In this document: positions 43,251-52,888 of the stretch, piece by piece
How the letters are laid out: each line of letters begins with the position of its first letter
Position numbering within the stretch: position 1 is the stretch's first letter
From: Mycolicibacterium crocinum
GTDB taxonomy: Bacteria > Actinomycetota > Actinomycetes > Mycobacteriales > Mycobacteriaceae
Assembly (NCBI RefSeq): GCF_022370635.2
Contig: NZ_CP092362.2
Coordinates: forward strand, 4,030,001 to 4,094,000
DNA length: 64,000 nt
Direction: 5' to 3'
Program-made: the position numbers and the translations under genes
Notes under the pieces: model-generated
Told to the model about the DNA's origin: nothing
Database searches by the model: none
The model's input: the letters and a program-made list of their open reading frames with translations, nothing else

Positions 43251-43825
43251 CGGCGGCCTCAGCCACTACCGGCCGTCGCATCCCGGGCGAAGCGGGCACG
43301 TGGGTCTTCCTGCTCGGTGACATGCTGGTGTTTGCGGCGTTCTTCGCCACGTTCATGGTCGAAAGGTCAAAGGCGCCAGAGGTTTTCGACGCGGCACGCA
43401 AGACGCTGCACGTCAACATCGGGCTGGTCAACACCCTGGTGCTGCTGACCAGCTCGCTGTTCGTGGTGGCGGCGATTGGCGCGCTGCGCACCGGTTTGCG
43501 CTCCACTGCCGCGCAGGCCCTGGTGATCGCGGCCGGCTGCGGCGTGGTGTTCGTGGCGTTGAAGGTGACCGAGTACGTCCTGCTGGTTCAGGACGGGCAC
43601 ACCGCGGGCGTCAACCACTTCTACCTGTATTACTTCATCCTCACCGGGTTGCACCTGCTGCACGTCTGCATCGGCATCCTGGTGCTGGTGTTGATGCTGA
43701 CCCAGACGCGGCGCACCGAGCTGTCGGCGACCCGGCTGGCGGTGATCGAGGGCGGCGGCTGCTTCTGGCACCTGGTCGACCTGCTGTGGATCGTCTTGTT
43801 CCCACTCCTGTACCTGGTGAGCTGA
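43247..43825 (+). CDS. NorE-like / cytochrome c oxidase subunit III family protein
   Basis: A 192-residue five-helix protein with the subunit III pattern: IPGEAGTWVFLLGDMLVFAAFF opening, then KVTEYVLLV and YFILTGLHLLHVCIG (His-rich TM), and a final CFWHLVDLLWIVLFPLLYLVS. It matches the short NorE subgroup that accompanies nitric oxide reductases or stands alone in actinobacteria. No catalytic haem-copper subunit is nearby. Overlap with the genes on both sides implies a translationally coupled trio. Confidence 0.83.
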   Translation: MTAASATTGRRIPGEAGTWVFLLGDMLVFAAFFATFMVERSKAPEVFDAARKTLHVNIGLVNTLVLLTSSLFVVAAIGALRTGLRSTAAQALVIAAGCGVVFVALKVTEYVLLVQDGHTAGVNHFYLYYFILTGLHLLHVCIGILVLVLMLTQTRRTELSATRLAVIEGGGCFWHLVDLLWIVLFPLLYLVS

Positions 43826-44088
43826 TGCTGGCCTTGATGCGTAACCGCGCCGGCGTGAGCTGGCTGATCCTGGTGGCCGCCACGCTGGCATCGTTCGCCC
43901 TTGGCGCGGACCACGGCACCGGGTCTTTGGTCGCGGTCGCGGTGCTGGCCATCGCGGCGATCAAGGTGCGACTGGTCGGCCTGGACTTCATGGAGTTGCG
44001 GCACGCGCCGATCCCGCTGCGGGTGGCCTTCGAGGTGTACTGCGTGGCGTTGTGGGCTCTGCTGTCCGGTGTGTATCTGTGGCTCTGA
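43825..44088 (+). CDS. NorF-like / prokaryotic cytochrome c oxidase subunit IV family protein
   Basis: An 87-residue protein with three hydrophobic helices (NRAGVSWLILVAATLASFAL; LVAVAVLAIAAIKVRLVGLDF; VAFEVYCVALWALLSGVYLWL), the layout of COX4_pro/NorF proteins. The ATG shares one base with the stop codon of the gene before it (TGATG). The NorE-NorF pair is usually an assembly or accessory unit for a terminal oxidase or NO reductase. Confidence 0.78.
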   Translation: MLALMRNRAGVSWLILVAATLASFALGADHGTGSLVAVAVLAIAAIKVRLVGLDFMELRHAPIPLRVAFEVYCVALWALLSGVYLWL

Positions 44089-44187
44089 CGGCGATCTCAG
44101 CGAACGGCCGCACCAGGGCCACAAGTCACCAGCTTGCGTGACCCGTCATCATCTCGGAACCGGCGCTGTCTCTGAGAGACTGACGTC

Positions 44188-45579
44188 ATGCCTGGTGAGA
44201 GCCGATCGCACGACGTCGAACTCAGCTTGCGCAGCCTTGGCGCAGCCGGCACGGTCACCGGATCCAAACACCTGTTGGAAGCCGGCGGCAGGCGAATCCT
44301 GGTGGACTGCGGGCTGTTTCAAGGCGTGAAGAACCTACGCGAGCTGAACTGGGAACCTCTGGCGGTCGACCCGTCGAGCATCGATGCGGTGATCGTGACC
44401 CACGCTCACCTCGATCACACCGGTTACCTGCCACGGCTGGTGCGCGACGGCTTCAGCGGGCCGATCCTGTCCACCCCCGCCACCGCCGCCGTCGCCGAGA
44501 TCATCCTGCGGGACAGCGCCTACCTGCAGGAGCGAGACGCCGCCTTCCTCAACAAGCACAAGGCGACCAAGCACCATCCCGCGCTGCCGCTGTATGACAG
44601 CGAGGACGCCCGACGGGCGATGGAGCTGTTCGATACCCATCCGTTCGGCAGCGAGTTCACTGCGCCCGGCGACGGGCCTGCGGTCACATTCCGCCGAGCC
44701 GGACACATTCTGGGCGCGGCGACGGTCGAGGTCCGATGGCACGGCCGCAGCATCGTGTTCACCGGAGACTTGGGGCGCTACGACGATCCGATCATGCTCG
44801 ATCCCGACCCGGTGACCGCCGCCGACTACCTGGTAATGGAGTCGACCTACGGGGATCGCCTGCACGATCGAGCCGACCCCGCCGACGCCCTCGCCGATGT
44901 CATCGACGCGACGGTGGCGCGTGGCGGCACCGTGGTGATACCGGCGTTCGCGGTGGGTCGGGCTCAGACGCTGCTCTACTACCTGTGGCAGCTGCGCTCC
45001 GCGGGCCGGCTGCCGGACATCCCGGTGTACCTGGACAGCCCGATGGCGATCAACGCGAGCGACCTGTTGGGCACCTATCGCGATGACCACCGCCTGCGCC
45101 CGCAGGTCTACGAGGCGATGTGCGCGATGGTGACGTACACCCGCGAACCCGAGCAGTCGATGCAGATCTCGGCCAGCCGTGCACCGAAGATCGTGATCTC
45201 GGCCAGCGGGATGGCCACCGGCGGCAGGATTCTGCACCATCTGAAGGCGTTCGCACCGGATCCGCGGAACACGATCATGGTGACCGGCTACCAGGTGCCG
45301 GGTACCCGCGGTGCAGCCATTGCCGCCGGCCAGCGCTACGTCAGGATCTACGGCGAATGGGTCCCGATCAGAGCCCAGGTGGCCAACCTCGCGATGTTGT
45401 CCGCGCACGCCGACGCCGACGAGCTCATCCGCTGGGCCTCCGGCTTCACTACGCCGCCGCGAGAGGTGTTCGTGGTGCACGGTGAACCCCAGCCGGCCGA
45501 TACCATGCGGACGCGCCTGGACCGCGAATTTGGTTGGCAAGCAACGGTTCCGAGGCCGAATCAACTATTCAGCCTGTGA
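44188..45579 (+). CDS. Beta-CASP metallo-beta-lactamase-fold RNase
   Basis: A 463-residue MBL-fold protein with a beta-CASP insertion. Metal motifs: HAHLDHTGY (motif II, near residue 73), GHILGA, GDLGRYDDP, then the beta-CASP motifs ESTYGDR, SASGMATGGR, SAHADADEL and VHGEP. This set is that of CPSF73/Ysh1-type RNases, which cut RNA; several bacterial members lack known targets. The ATG at 44188 follows a 99-bp gap with no clear gene. It runs up to the convergent tRNA-Asn. Confidence 0.87.
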   Translation: MPGESRSHDVELSLRSLGAAGTVTGSKHLLEAGGRRILVDCGLFQGVKNLRELNWEPLAVDPSSIDAVIVTHAHLDHTGYLPRLVRDGFSGPILSTPATAAVAEIILRDSAYLQERDAAFLNKHKATKHHPALPLYDSEDARRAMELFDTHPFGSEFTAPGDGPAVTFRRAGHILGAATVEVRWHGRSIVFTGDLGRYDDPIMLDPDPVTAADYLVMESTYGDRLHDRADPADALADVIDATVARGGTVVIPAFAVGRAQTLLYYLWQLRSAGRLPDIPVYLDSPMAINASDLLGTYRDDHRLRPQVYEAMCAMVTYTREPEQSMQISASRAPKIVISASGMATGGRILHHLKAFAPDPRNTIMVTGYQVPGTRGAAIAAGQRYVRIYGEWVPIRAQVANLAMLSAHADADELIRWASGFTTPPREVFVVHGEPQPADTMRTRLDREFGWQATVPRPNQLFSL

Positions 45580-45588
45580 CAGTCCTTG

Positions 45589-45661
45589 CTCCCCCGGATG
45601 GACTCGAACCATCAACCGTCCGATTAACAGTCGGAAGCTCTGCCAATTGAGCTACAGGGGA
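45589..45661 (-). tRNA. tRNA-Asn (GTT)
   Basis: A 73-base cloverleaf: acceptor TCCCCTG paired with CGGGGGA, D-arm GCTCAATTGGCAGAGC, anticodon loop CTGTTAA, T-loop TTCGAGT, discriminator G, no encoded CCA. The anticodon GTT reads AAC/AAT. Confidence 0.95.
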
Positions 45662-45812
45662 CTATCTGCTGCCCACGTGAGCGCTCTTGCGCTGTTGCGG
45701 GCCGGAGAGTGACTCTAGCTTACCGGGGACCCCGGATGCCAAACCGGCGGGCGAGCGCCAACACAGGTACGTCAGGCAGGATGGGGAGGCGAGCTTTCAG
45801 GAAGGGAACGCA

Positions 45813-46061
45813 GTGATCCAGTATTTGGCCGTGCTCGGCGTTGGTTACGTGTTGGGCACCAAGGCCGGCCGCAAGCGCTATGAGCAGATCGTCGGCACGT
45901 ATCGCGCCATCACTGACAATCCCGCCACGAAAACCGTGATCGACGCCGGACGCCGCAAGCTCGCCGACCGGGTTTCACCGGACCCGGACCCCAAAATGGT
46001 CACGCTCACCGAGATCGACGCGAACACCACCGTGGTGGAACCACAGCGGTCAGAGAAGTAG
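45813..46061 (+). CDS. Conserved mycobacterial small protein (Rv2342-like)
   Basis: An 82-residue protein with one short hydrophobic N-terminus (IQYLAVLGVGYVLGTKAG) and a soluble tail ending VEPQRSEK. The GTG at 45813 has AGGAAGGGA upstream. Length and position between tRNA-Asn and dnaG match M. tuberculosis Rv2342. The function is unknown; it may be peripheral to the membrane. Confidence 0.78.
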   Translation: MIQYLAVLGVGYVLGTKAGRKRYEQIVGTYRAITDNPATKTVIDAGRRKLADRVSPDPDPKMVTLTEIDANTTVVEPQRSEK

Positions 46062-46134
46062 GCACGACGAAATCGACCTGACGGTCGTCAATCGCACGGA
46101 TCCACAGCCCTCAGGTCGATCTCGACCGAGATAT

Positions 46135-46446
46135 CTAGCCCAGCGGGATGCTGATGGTCTGACCCGGCAGCAGCGGGCCCGTGCTCACACCGATACCGCC
46201 ACCGGGCATCGAGCCCGCGTCGGGACCGTAGACGCCGAACTGCGGCGTGCCGATGCTCACGTTGTTGTTCGAGTACGACAGGCACTGGCCGTCGCCGCGC
46301 GAACCGAACCAGGCCAGGCAGGTGCCGCCGGGATTCGCCGAAGCGGTCGGGGCAGTCAGAGCGGCCAACGCCGGCACCGCCGCCGCAGCCACGGCAAGCG
46401 CACCGAAGGTGGCGATACGCCGGGCACGAGTGTTCGCGGAAGTCAT
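46135..46446 (-). CDS. Small secreted protein of unknown function
   Basis: A 103-residue protein with a classical signal peptide (RARRIATFGALAVAAAAVPALAAL) cleaved after ASA, leaving about 65 residues. The mature part has two Cys (GGTCLAWFGSRGDGQC), which could form a disulfide, and a Gly/Pro-rich C-terminus. The ATG at 46446 has GAAAGGTCAG upstream. I do not recognise a function. Confidence 0.78.
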   Translation of the reverse strand: MTSANTRARRIATFGALAVAAAAVPALAALTAPTASANPGGTCLAWFGSRGDGQCLSYSNNNVSIGTPQFGVYGPDAGSMPGGGIGVSTGPLLPGQTISIPLG

Positions 46447-46501
46447 ATCTGACCTTTCGCCGGAGACAGGCAGCACGTTAACCATAACCCGAGGTGAGTT
46501 T

Positions 46502-48424
46502 TCACGCAGTGAGGTCGTCGCCGCTGGCCTGTTCGAGCAGGCTGCGCCGATACGCCTCCAGCGCGACTAGGTCGCCGAACAACGCGTGATACTCGTCGCC
46601 CTGCTCGACCGGCGACATCCGCTGGAGCTTGGACTTGACCTCGGCGACCTGCCGGCCCACCCAGACCTCCTGAAGCCGGGCGAGCACACCGCCGATGTAG
46701 CGGGGCAGTTTCTCTTCCTCGTCGACCCGGATCGTCTCCACGCCGAGCTCGGTGATCAGGCCCTCGGTCAGCGGCGCACCGGCCTGTTCGCGCACCTTGT
46801 CGATCCACTGGGCACCGATCACGCCCGACGACGTCCCGCCGGCCGCTTCGATCGCGGTGCGCACCGCGGCGTATCCGGGATGGGTGAAGCTCTCCACGGT
46901 CAGCGAATCGAATACCGGTCCGGACAGCGCCGGATACTGCAGTGCGGCCTTGAGCGCCTCGCGCTGCGGCCACAGTGTCGGGTCCCGCGGGTCGGGTCGG
47001 CGAGCCCCGGCGTCAGCGGCCTTGGGTCGCGCCGCGCGCCGGTTGTCCCGGCCGGCCGGCTTGTGACCGGCTTCCTCCCGAACTCGGGCGATCACCTGGG
47101 CGACGTCGTCCCAGCCCACCCAGCCGGCAAGCTGACGGGCGTACTCGTCGCGCAGTGTCGGGTCCTTGATCTGGGCGACCATCGGTACGCAGCGCCGCAG
47201 CGCCGCGACCCGGCCCTCGGCGGAGTCCAGGTCGTGCTCGGCCAAGGCGGTGCGGATCGCGAACTCGAACAGCGGTGTGCGCCGCGCCACCAAATCCCGC
47301 AACGCGCCGTCGCCCTGCGCGAGCCGCAGATCGCACGGGTCCATGCCGTCGGCGGCCACCGCCACGAAGCTCTGCCCGGCGAGGTTCTGCTCCCCCGCGA
47401 AGGCCTTGAGCGCCGCCGCGCGCCCGGCCGCGTCGCCGTCGAAGACGTAGATCAGCTCGCCGCGGAAGAACTTGTCGTCCATCATCAGCCGCCGCAGCAT
47501 CGACAGGTGCTCGTCGCCGAACGCCGTGCCGCACGAGGCGACCGCGGTGGTGACGCCGGCCAGGTGCATGGCCATCACGTCGGTGTAGCCCTCGACGACG
47601 ACGGCCTGATGGCCCTTGGCGATGTCCCGCTTGGCCAAATCGATGCCGAACAACACGTTCGACTTCTTGTAGAGCACCGTCTCGGGGGTGTTGACGTACT
47701 TCGCCTCGATCTGGTCATCGGGGAAGATGCGGCGCGCACCGAATCCGACGGTCTCGCCGCTGGCGGTCCGGATCGGCCACAGCAGCCTGCGGTGGAATCG
47801 GTCGATCGGGCCGCGGCGGCCCTCCCGCGACAGTCCGGCCGCTTCGAGTTCCTTGAACTCGAAGCCCTTGCGGATCAGATGCTTGGTCAGCGAATCCCAG
47901 CCCGACGGTGCGAAGCCGCAGCCGAACTGGCGGGCCGCGGCGGCATCGAAGTTGCGCTCGGTCAGGTACTGCCGCGCCGGTGCGGCTTCTTCGGATTCCA
48001 GTGCGGCAGCGTAGAACTCCTGCGCGGCGGCGTTCGCGGCGATCAGCCGGCTGCGGCTGCCGCGGTCACGCTGGACGCTGGTGCCGCCGCCGCTGTAGGT
48101 GACCGTGTAGCCGATCCGGTCGGCCAGGACCTCGACGGCTTCGACGAAGCTGACGTGTTCGATCTTCTGGATGAACGCGTAGACGTCGCCGCCCTCGCCG
48201 CAGCCGAAGCAGTGGAAGTGGCCGTGGTTCGGGCGCACATGGAATGACGGCGACTTCTCGTCGTGGAACGGGCACAGGCCCTTCATCGAGTCGGCACCGG
48301 CCCGACGCAGCTGAACGTAGTCGCCGACGACATCTTCGATGCGGACCTGGTCGCGGATCGCGGCGATATCGCGTTCGGGGATGCGGCCCTTTCGGTCCCC
48401 ACCGCCGCCCACCGCTGTCGTCAT
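46502..48424 (-). CDS. dnaG: DNA primase DnaG
   Basis: A 640-residue replicative primase. N-terminal zinc domain with CPFHDEKSPSFHV and HCFGCGEGGD (CHC2 type, residues about 41-70). TOPRIM core with the VVVEGYTDVMAMHLAGV Glu and YVFDGDAAG Asp metal residues. The C-terminal helicase-interaction domain extends from about residue 440. It makes RNA primers at the replication fork. The ATG at 48424 gives a typical start (MTTAVGGGGDRKGRIPE). The recalled homologue is Rv2343c. Confidence 0.95.
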   Translation of the reverse strand: MTTAVGGGGDRKGRIPERDIAAIRDQVRIEDVVGDYVQLRRAGADSMKGLCPFHDEKSPSFHVRPNHGHFHCFGCGEGGDVYAFIQKIEHVSFVEAVEVLADRIGYTVTYSGGGTSVQRDRGSRSRLIAANAAAQEFYAAALESEEAAPARQYLTERNFDAAAARQFGCGFAPSGWDSLTKHLIRKGFEFKELEAAGLSREGRRGPIDRFHRRLLWPIRTASGETVGFGARRIFPDDQIEAKYVNTPETVLYKKSNVLFGIDLAKRDIAKGHQAVVVEGYTDVMAMHLAGVTTAVASCGTAFGDEHLSMLRRLMMDDKFFRGELIYVFDGDAAGRAAALKAFAGEQNLAGQSFVAVAADGMDPCDLRLAQGDGALRDLVARRTPLFEFAIRTALAEHDLDSAEGRVAALRRCVPMVAQIKDPTLRDEYARQLAGWVGWDDVAQVIARVREEAGHKPAGRDNRRAARPKAADAGARRPDPRDPTLWPQREALKAALQYPALSGPVFDSLTVESFTHPGYAAVRTAIEAAGGTSSGVIGAQWIDKVREQAGAPLTEGLITELGVETIRVDEEEKLPRYIGGVLARLQEVWVGRQVAEVKSKLQRMSPVEQGDEYHALFGDLVALEAYRRSLLEQASGDDLTA

Positions 48425-48516
48425 CGGCACAGTCTAGAGGCGAACGGCGCCCGCCCAGCACGGCTCGAAGGTCAGCCCGACCGGTGAGCTCCGCCGCAGC
48501 GGGTATTCGGCCCGAG

Positions 48517-49624
48517 ATGGAACAACGATCGTCGTCGGCATCGGTGCGCGGAGTGCCTCCCGCACTCGTGCTGTTCGGATCATGGGCATGGCGCGTGGTC
48601 TTCATCGCCGCCGCCGGTTACATCGCCTACCGGGCTTTGAAGGCTCTCGGCTTGCTGGTGATCCCGATCATGGCGGCGTTGTTCCTGTCCTCGCTGCTGC
48701 GGCCGGTCGCCAAGCCGGCTGCGCCGCTTCCTGCCGGGCCAACTGGCCGCTCTTCTGACGCTGCTGCTGGCCCTGGGTGTGATCGGCGAGATCGGCTATC
48801 TCGTGGTGTGGCGCGCGGTGCGGGAGATGCCGGCGTTGATCGACCAGTTCGTGGCGACGGTGCAGGGAGTACGCGACAAGCTGCAGGGGATGGCGCAGAA
48901 TTCGCCACAGCTCAATCAGCTGACCAACAGCGTGACTCACTGGCTTCAGCGGCACCGCTCGGATGCCATCGGCCTGATCACCACGGGTGCGGGCTATACG
49001 GTGGAAGCCGTCACGGCACTGGTGCTGACGCTGTTCATCAGCTTCTTCCTGCTGTACGACGCCCGGCGAATCTGGGGTTGGCTCCTGCGGGCTTTTGGCG
49101 AGCCTTACCGCACCCGGGTCGATTCCGCAGGGCATGCCGCATGGGATGCGATCACCGGATACGTGCGCGGCACCGTGGCGATAGCCGCCATCCACGCCGT
49201 GGTGATCGGTGTGGCGCTCGTCCTTCTCGGCACGCCGCTGGCCGGGCCGCTGGCGGTGTTGGTGTTCTTCGGCAGCTTCGTCCCGCTGGCCGGCGCCGTG
49301 GTGGCGGGTGGCCTGGCGGTGGTGGCCACTCTCGGCACGGGCGGCTGGGTGCCTGCGCTCATCCTGGCCGGGGTGATCCTCGGCGAGAACCAGCTCGAAG
49401 CCCATGTCCTGCAACCGTTGATCATGGGCCATAGTGTGCGGCTGCATCCACTGGCGATCGGCCTGACCGTGACCGCGGGCACCCTCGTCGGCGGCGTCAT
49501 CGGGGCTGTCGTGGCGGTTCCCGTGGCAGCGATCGTGTACCGAGCGCTCCCGGTGTTGACCGGGCGCGAAGAGCCGCAGACCGCAGTCAGCCCGGCAGCA
49601 CCCGTTCCAGCCGGCCCTCGGTGA
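48517..49624 (+). pseudogene. AI-2E-family permease gene with a one-base frameshift
   Basis: From ATG 48517 the frame reads a typical N-terminus (SWAWRVVFIAAAGYIAYRAL, then LVIPIMAALFLSSLLRPVAK). It then goes wrong: at 48712-48718, AAGCCGG gives AK-PAAP in place of the expected AKRLRRFLPGQLAALLTLL. The correct frame, one base over, continues to 49624 through GVIGEIGYLVV, LFISFFLLYDARRIWGWLL and the typical late GENQLEAHVLQPLIMGHSV. One inserted C explains it; removal would restore 368 residues. Members are PerM/TqsA-like membrane transporters. It ends 38 bp inside the convergent dgt gene. A sequencing error is possible. Confidence 0.8.
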
Positions 49625-50834
49625 AGGACGCGAGCTGATCGACGACCACACGCATTCGGGCCGCGTCATCGGCGGCCGCGTTGAACTCCGGGGCGAACAC
49701 CGGATCCAGTGTCGCGGGCGCCCCATCGAGCAGCCACGTCGCGACCCGGTGGATCCGGTCCCGTTGCCGTGCCTGGAGTTCGAGGTGCCGCGGGTCGGAC
49801 ATGATGAACTGCAGCGCCAACGTCTTGAGCAGCGCCACCTCGGCGCGGACCGTCGCAGGCACCTGCAGATCGGCCTCGTAGCGGACCAGCGGCTGCGGGC
49901 CGGCCACCTCGTGGGTCAGCCGGACCGCCGCCGAGGCGAACCGGCCCACCAGTTCACTGGTCAGCCGCTTGAGCGCCACCGACGCCGCCAGCGTCCCGTC
50001 GTACTTGCCGACGCCGGCCACCACCGGCAGCTCGGACAGCCGCTGCGCGGCGGCCTCCAGCTCGGCGGCGGCGACCGTGGCCGACTCCCCCAGCGTGCCC
50101 AGCGCCGCCGCCGCGTCGGCGTCGGCCAGCACCCGCAGGTCGATGCGGCCGGACACCACGCCGTCCTCGACGTCGTGCACGGAGTAGGCGACGTCGTCGG
50201 CCCAGTCCATCACCTGGGATTCCAGGCACGGGCGGCGCGAGGGCGCCGCGCCGCGCACCCACTCGGCCAGCGCCCGGTCGTCTTCGTAGAAGCCGAACTT
50301 ACGCACGCCGGTTTCACGGAACCACGGATACTTGGTGACAGCGTCCAGCCCCGCCCGCGTCAAGTTCAGGCCGACGCTATGCCCTTGTGCGTCAAGCACT
50401 TTCGGCTCGATGCGGGTGAGGATGCGGAAGTTCTGGGCGTTGCCCTCGAAGCCGCCGCAGGCGGCGGCGAACTCGTCGAGTGCCCGCTCGCCGTTGTGGC
50501 CGTACGGCGGATGCCCGATGTCGTGGGCCAGGCCGGCCATGTCCACCAGGTCGGGATCGCACCCCAGCGGCAGCGCCATCCCCCGCCCGATCTGGGCAAC
50601 CTCGAGCGAATGCGTGAGCCGGGTGCGGGGGTTCTCGCTCTCCCGCGGGCCGACCACCTGAGTCTTGTCCGCAAGCCGGCGAAGAGCGGCACAGTGCAGC
50701 ACGCGCGCACGGTCGCGAGCGAAGTCGGTGCGATGCTCCGTCGACGTACCGGGCAGCCCGGCAGACTTCGGCGGCTCGTGCACCACCCGCTCACGGTCGG
50801 CCTCGTCGTAGTGGCCGTGCTCATTCGTCGTCAC
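49587..50834 (-). CDS. dgt: dGTP triphosphohydrolase (dGTPase)
   Basis: A 415-residue HD-domain enzyme that cleaves dGTP to deoxyguanosine and triphosphate. HD motif residues: RLTHSLEVAQIGRG, then GLAHDIGHPPYGHNGERAL (His-Asp), and a later Asp in MDWADDVAYSVHD. The GTG at 50834 gives the family's usual start (TTNEHGHYDEADRERVV). It is divergent from the TPM-domain gene (45 bp apart). The recalled homologue is Rv2344c. Confidence 0.93.
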   Translation of the reverse strand: MTTNEHGHYDEADRERVVHEPPKSAGLPGTSTEHRTDFARDRARVLHCAALRRLADKTQVVGPRESENPRTRLTHSLEVAQIGRGMALPLGCDPDLVDMAGLAHDIGHPPYGHNGERALDEFAAACGGFEGNAQNFRILTRIEPKVLDAQGHSVGLNLTRAGLDAVTKYPWFRETGVRKFGFYEDDRALAEWVRGAAPSRRPCLESQVMDWADDVAYSVHDVEDGVVSGRIDLRVLADADAAAALGTLGESATVAAAELEAAAQRLSELPVVAGVGKYDGTLAASVALKRLTSELVGRFASAAVRLTHEVAGPQPLVRYEADLQVPATVRAEVALLKTLALQFIMSDPRHLELQARQRDRIHRVATWLLDGAPATLDPVFAPEFNAAADDAARMRVVVDQLASFTEGRLERVLPG

Positions 50835-50878
50835 CGACGCACAGTCTGCCAGCACCGGCCCTACTACATTTGACGGTC

Positions 50879-52888
50879 ATGCGCCTCGCTCGTCTGCTCA
50901 GCCTGCTCGTGGCCATCCTGACGACCGCCGCTCTGGTGGCACCGGCCGCCACGGCCGAGCCGCCGTTTCGGCTGCCCGACTACGTCACCGACAACTCCGG
51001 CGTCCTGAGCGGCGGCCAGATCGCCAACGTGCAGGCCGCCGTCGACACCCTCTACCGCGACCGCCATGTCCGGCTGTGGGTGGTCTTCGTCGATTCGTTC
51101 GCACCCAAATCCGCCGTCGGCTGGACCGAGGAAACCCGGCTGGCCAGCGATCTGAGCGATCAGGACGCGATCCTGGCGGTCGCGACGTCGCAACGCTCGT
51201 ACGCCTTCCTGGTGCCCAGCGCAGCGGCCGGCGGCGCCAAGATCGACGATCTGCGTCACGACAAGATCGAGCCCGCGCTGCACAGCGGCGACTGGGCCGG
51301 GGCGGCGGTGGCGGCGGCCGACGGACTGGCGGCGAAGAACACCGGCGGTGTCGGCGGATTCTCGCTGCTGCCGCTGGTCGTCATTCTGGCGGTCATCGTG
51401 CTGGCGGTCGTGGCGCTGCTGTTGTGGAGCCGCCGGCGCCGCCGTAAGCGCCACGAAGCCGAGGTCGCCGCCGCCAAGCGGGTGGACCCCACCGATCCCA
51501 ATGCCCTGGCGTCGGTTCCGCTCGACGCTCTTGACGACCTGTCCCGCTCCATCGTTGTCGACGTCGACAACGCCGTACGCACCAGTTCCAACGAATTGAC
51601 CTTGGCGACAGAGGAATTCGGCGACCAGCAGACGCAACCGTTCACCCGTGCCGTCGACAACGCCAAAGCCACGCTGCAGCAGGCGTTCAACGTGCGTCAG
51701 CAACTCGACGACGCGGTTCCCGAGACGCCGGCCCAGCGCCGCGATCTGCTGACCAGGGTGATCGTTGCCGCAGCGCGGGCCAACCGCGAGCTCGAAGCCC
51801 AGAACCAGGCGTTCCATCAATTGCGCGATCTCGTCATCAACGCCCCCGACCGGCTCGACGCACTCACCCAGAAGCTGGTCGATGTCAGCGCCCGCATCGA
51901 CCCCGCCCAGCAGACGCTGACTCAGTTGCATACCGAGTTCGCCGAGTCGGCGCTGGACTCGGTGACCCGCAACGTAGGCGCCGCCAAGGAGCGCCTGGAC
52001 TTCGCCGACCATTCGATCAGCCGGGCCCGCGAGCTGGTGGCCAAGCCGGTGGCCGGCGAGCAGAGCGAGCTGGTCGATTGCGTGCGCGGGGCGGAAGCCG
52101 CTCTGCAGCAGGCGAGTTCGATGCTGGACGCGGTCGACAGTGCAGCCAGCGACATCAGGCGCGCCGTCGCCACTCTGCCCGCGGCGATCGCCGACACCCA
52201 GCAGGGCATCAATCAGGCCGTCGCCCAGTTGACCCAGGGTGGGCTGCCCAATGCCGCCGAGCTGACCGCGGCCCGCGACGCCGCGGTCAAGGCGGTCACC
52301 GCCGCGCAGACCGACGGGTCGGCCGACCCGCTGGGGGCGTTCACCCAGCTGACGCAGGCCGACGCGGACCTGGACCGGCTGTTGGCCACCGTCGCCGAGG
52401 AACGCGAGAACGCCGAGCGGCTGGGCCGGTCCTACGACCAGGCGCTATTCACCGCGCAATCGCGGGTGCGGTCGGTGTCGGACTACATCGACACCCGTCG
52501 CGGCAGCGTCGGGCCTGAGGCCCGCACCCGCCTCAACGAGGCGGTGCGACAACTACAGGCCGCGCAGGCCAAGCGCAAGACCAACGTCACCGAGGCGATC
52601 GCCCATGCCAACGGCGCGTCGATGTTGGCCGCACAGGCTCAGCAGCTGGCCAACACCGACGTCCAAAACGCCCAGCGGACGTACATGAATCACTATGGCG
52701 GCGTTGGCGGTTCGTCGAACATGGGCGCCGTGATCGGCGGAATCATCCTCGGCAACATCCTGTCCGGCGGCATGCGCGGCGGATTCGGCGGCGGCTGGGG
52801 TGGCGGGTGGTCGTCAGGCACTTTCGGCGGATCGGCGGGCGGCGGCGGCGACGGCGGCGGGATGCTGGGCGGCGGCGGCCGCTTCTAA
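50879..52888 (+). CDS. TPM-domain membrane protein with long coiled-coil region
   Basis: A 669-residue protein. Signal peptide (about 1-27, cut after ATA), a TPM_phosphatase/Psb32-type domain (about 33-150, including VLSGGQIANVQAAVDTL and WVVFVDSF), one transmembrane helix (FSLLPLVVILAVIVLAVVAL, about 162-182), a long cytoplasmic alpha-helical region (about 190-610) and a Gly-rich tail (GGFGGGWGGGWSSG). The TPM domain faces outward. The recalled homologue is Rv2345, of unknown role; YgcG-like relatives have a similar Gly-rich end. Confidence 0.85.
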   Translation: MRLARLLSLLVAILTTAALVAPAATAEPPFRLPDYVTDNSGVLSGGQIANVQAAVDTLYRDRHVRLWVVFVDSFAPKSAVGWTEETRLASDLSDQDAILAVATSQRSYAFLVPSAAAGGAKIDDLRHDKIEPALHSGDWAGAAVAAADGLAAKNTGGVGGFSLLPLVVILAVIVLAVVALLLWSRRRRRKRHEAEVAAAKRVDPTDPNALASVPLDALDDLSRSIVVDVDNAVRTSSNELTLATEEFGDQQTQPFTRAVDNAKATLQQAFNVRQQLDDAVPETPAQRRDLLTRVIVAAARANRELEAQNQAFHQLRDLVINAPDRLDALTQKLVDVSARIDPAQQTLTQLHTEFAESALDSVTRNVGAAKERLDFADHSISRARELVAKPVAGEQSELVDCVRGAEAALQQASSMLDAVDSAASDIRRAVATLPAAIADTQQGINQAVAQLTQGGLPNAAELTAARDAAVKAVTAAQTDGSADPLGAFTQLTQADADLDRLLATVAEERENAERLGRSYDQALFTAQSRVRSVSDYIDTRRGSVGPEARTRLNEAVRQLQAAQAKRKTNVTEAIAHANGASMLAAQAQQLANTDVQNAQRTYMNHYGGVGGSSNMGAVIGGIILGNILSGGMRGGFGGGWGGGWSSGTFGGSAGGGGDGGGMLGGGGRF

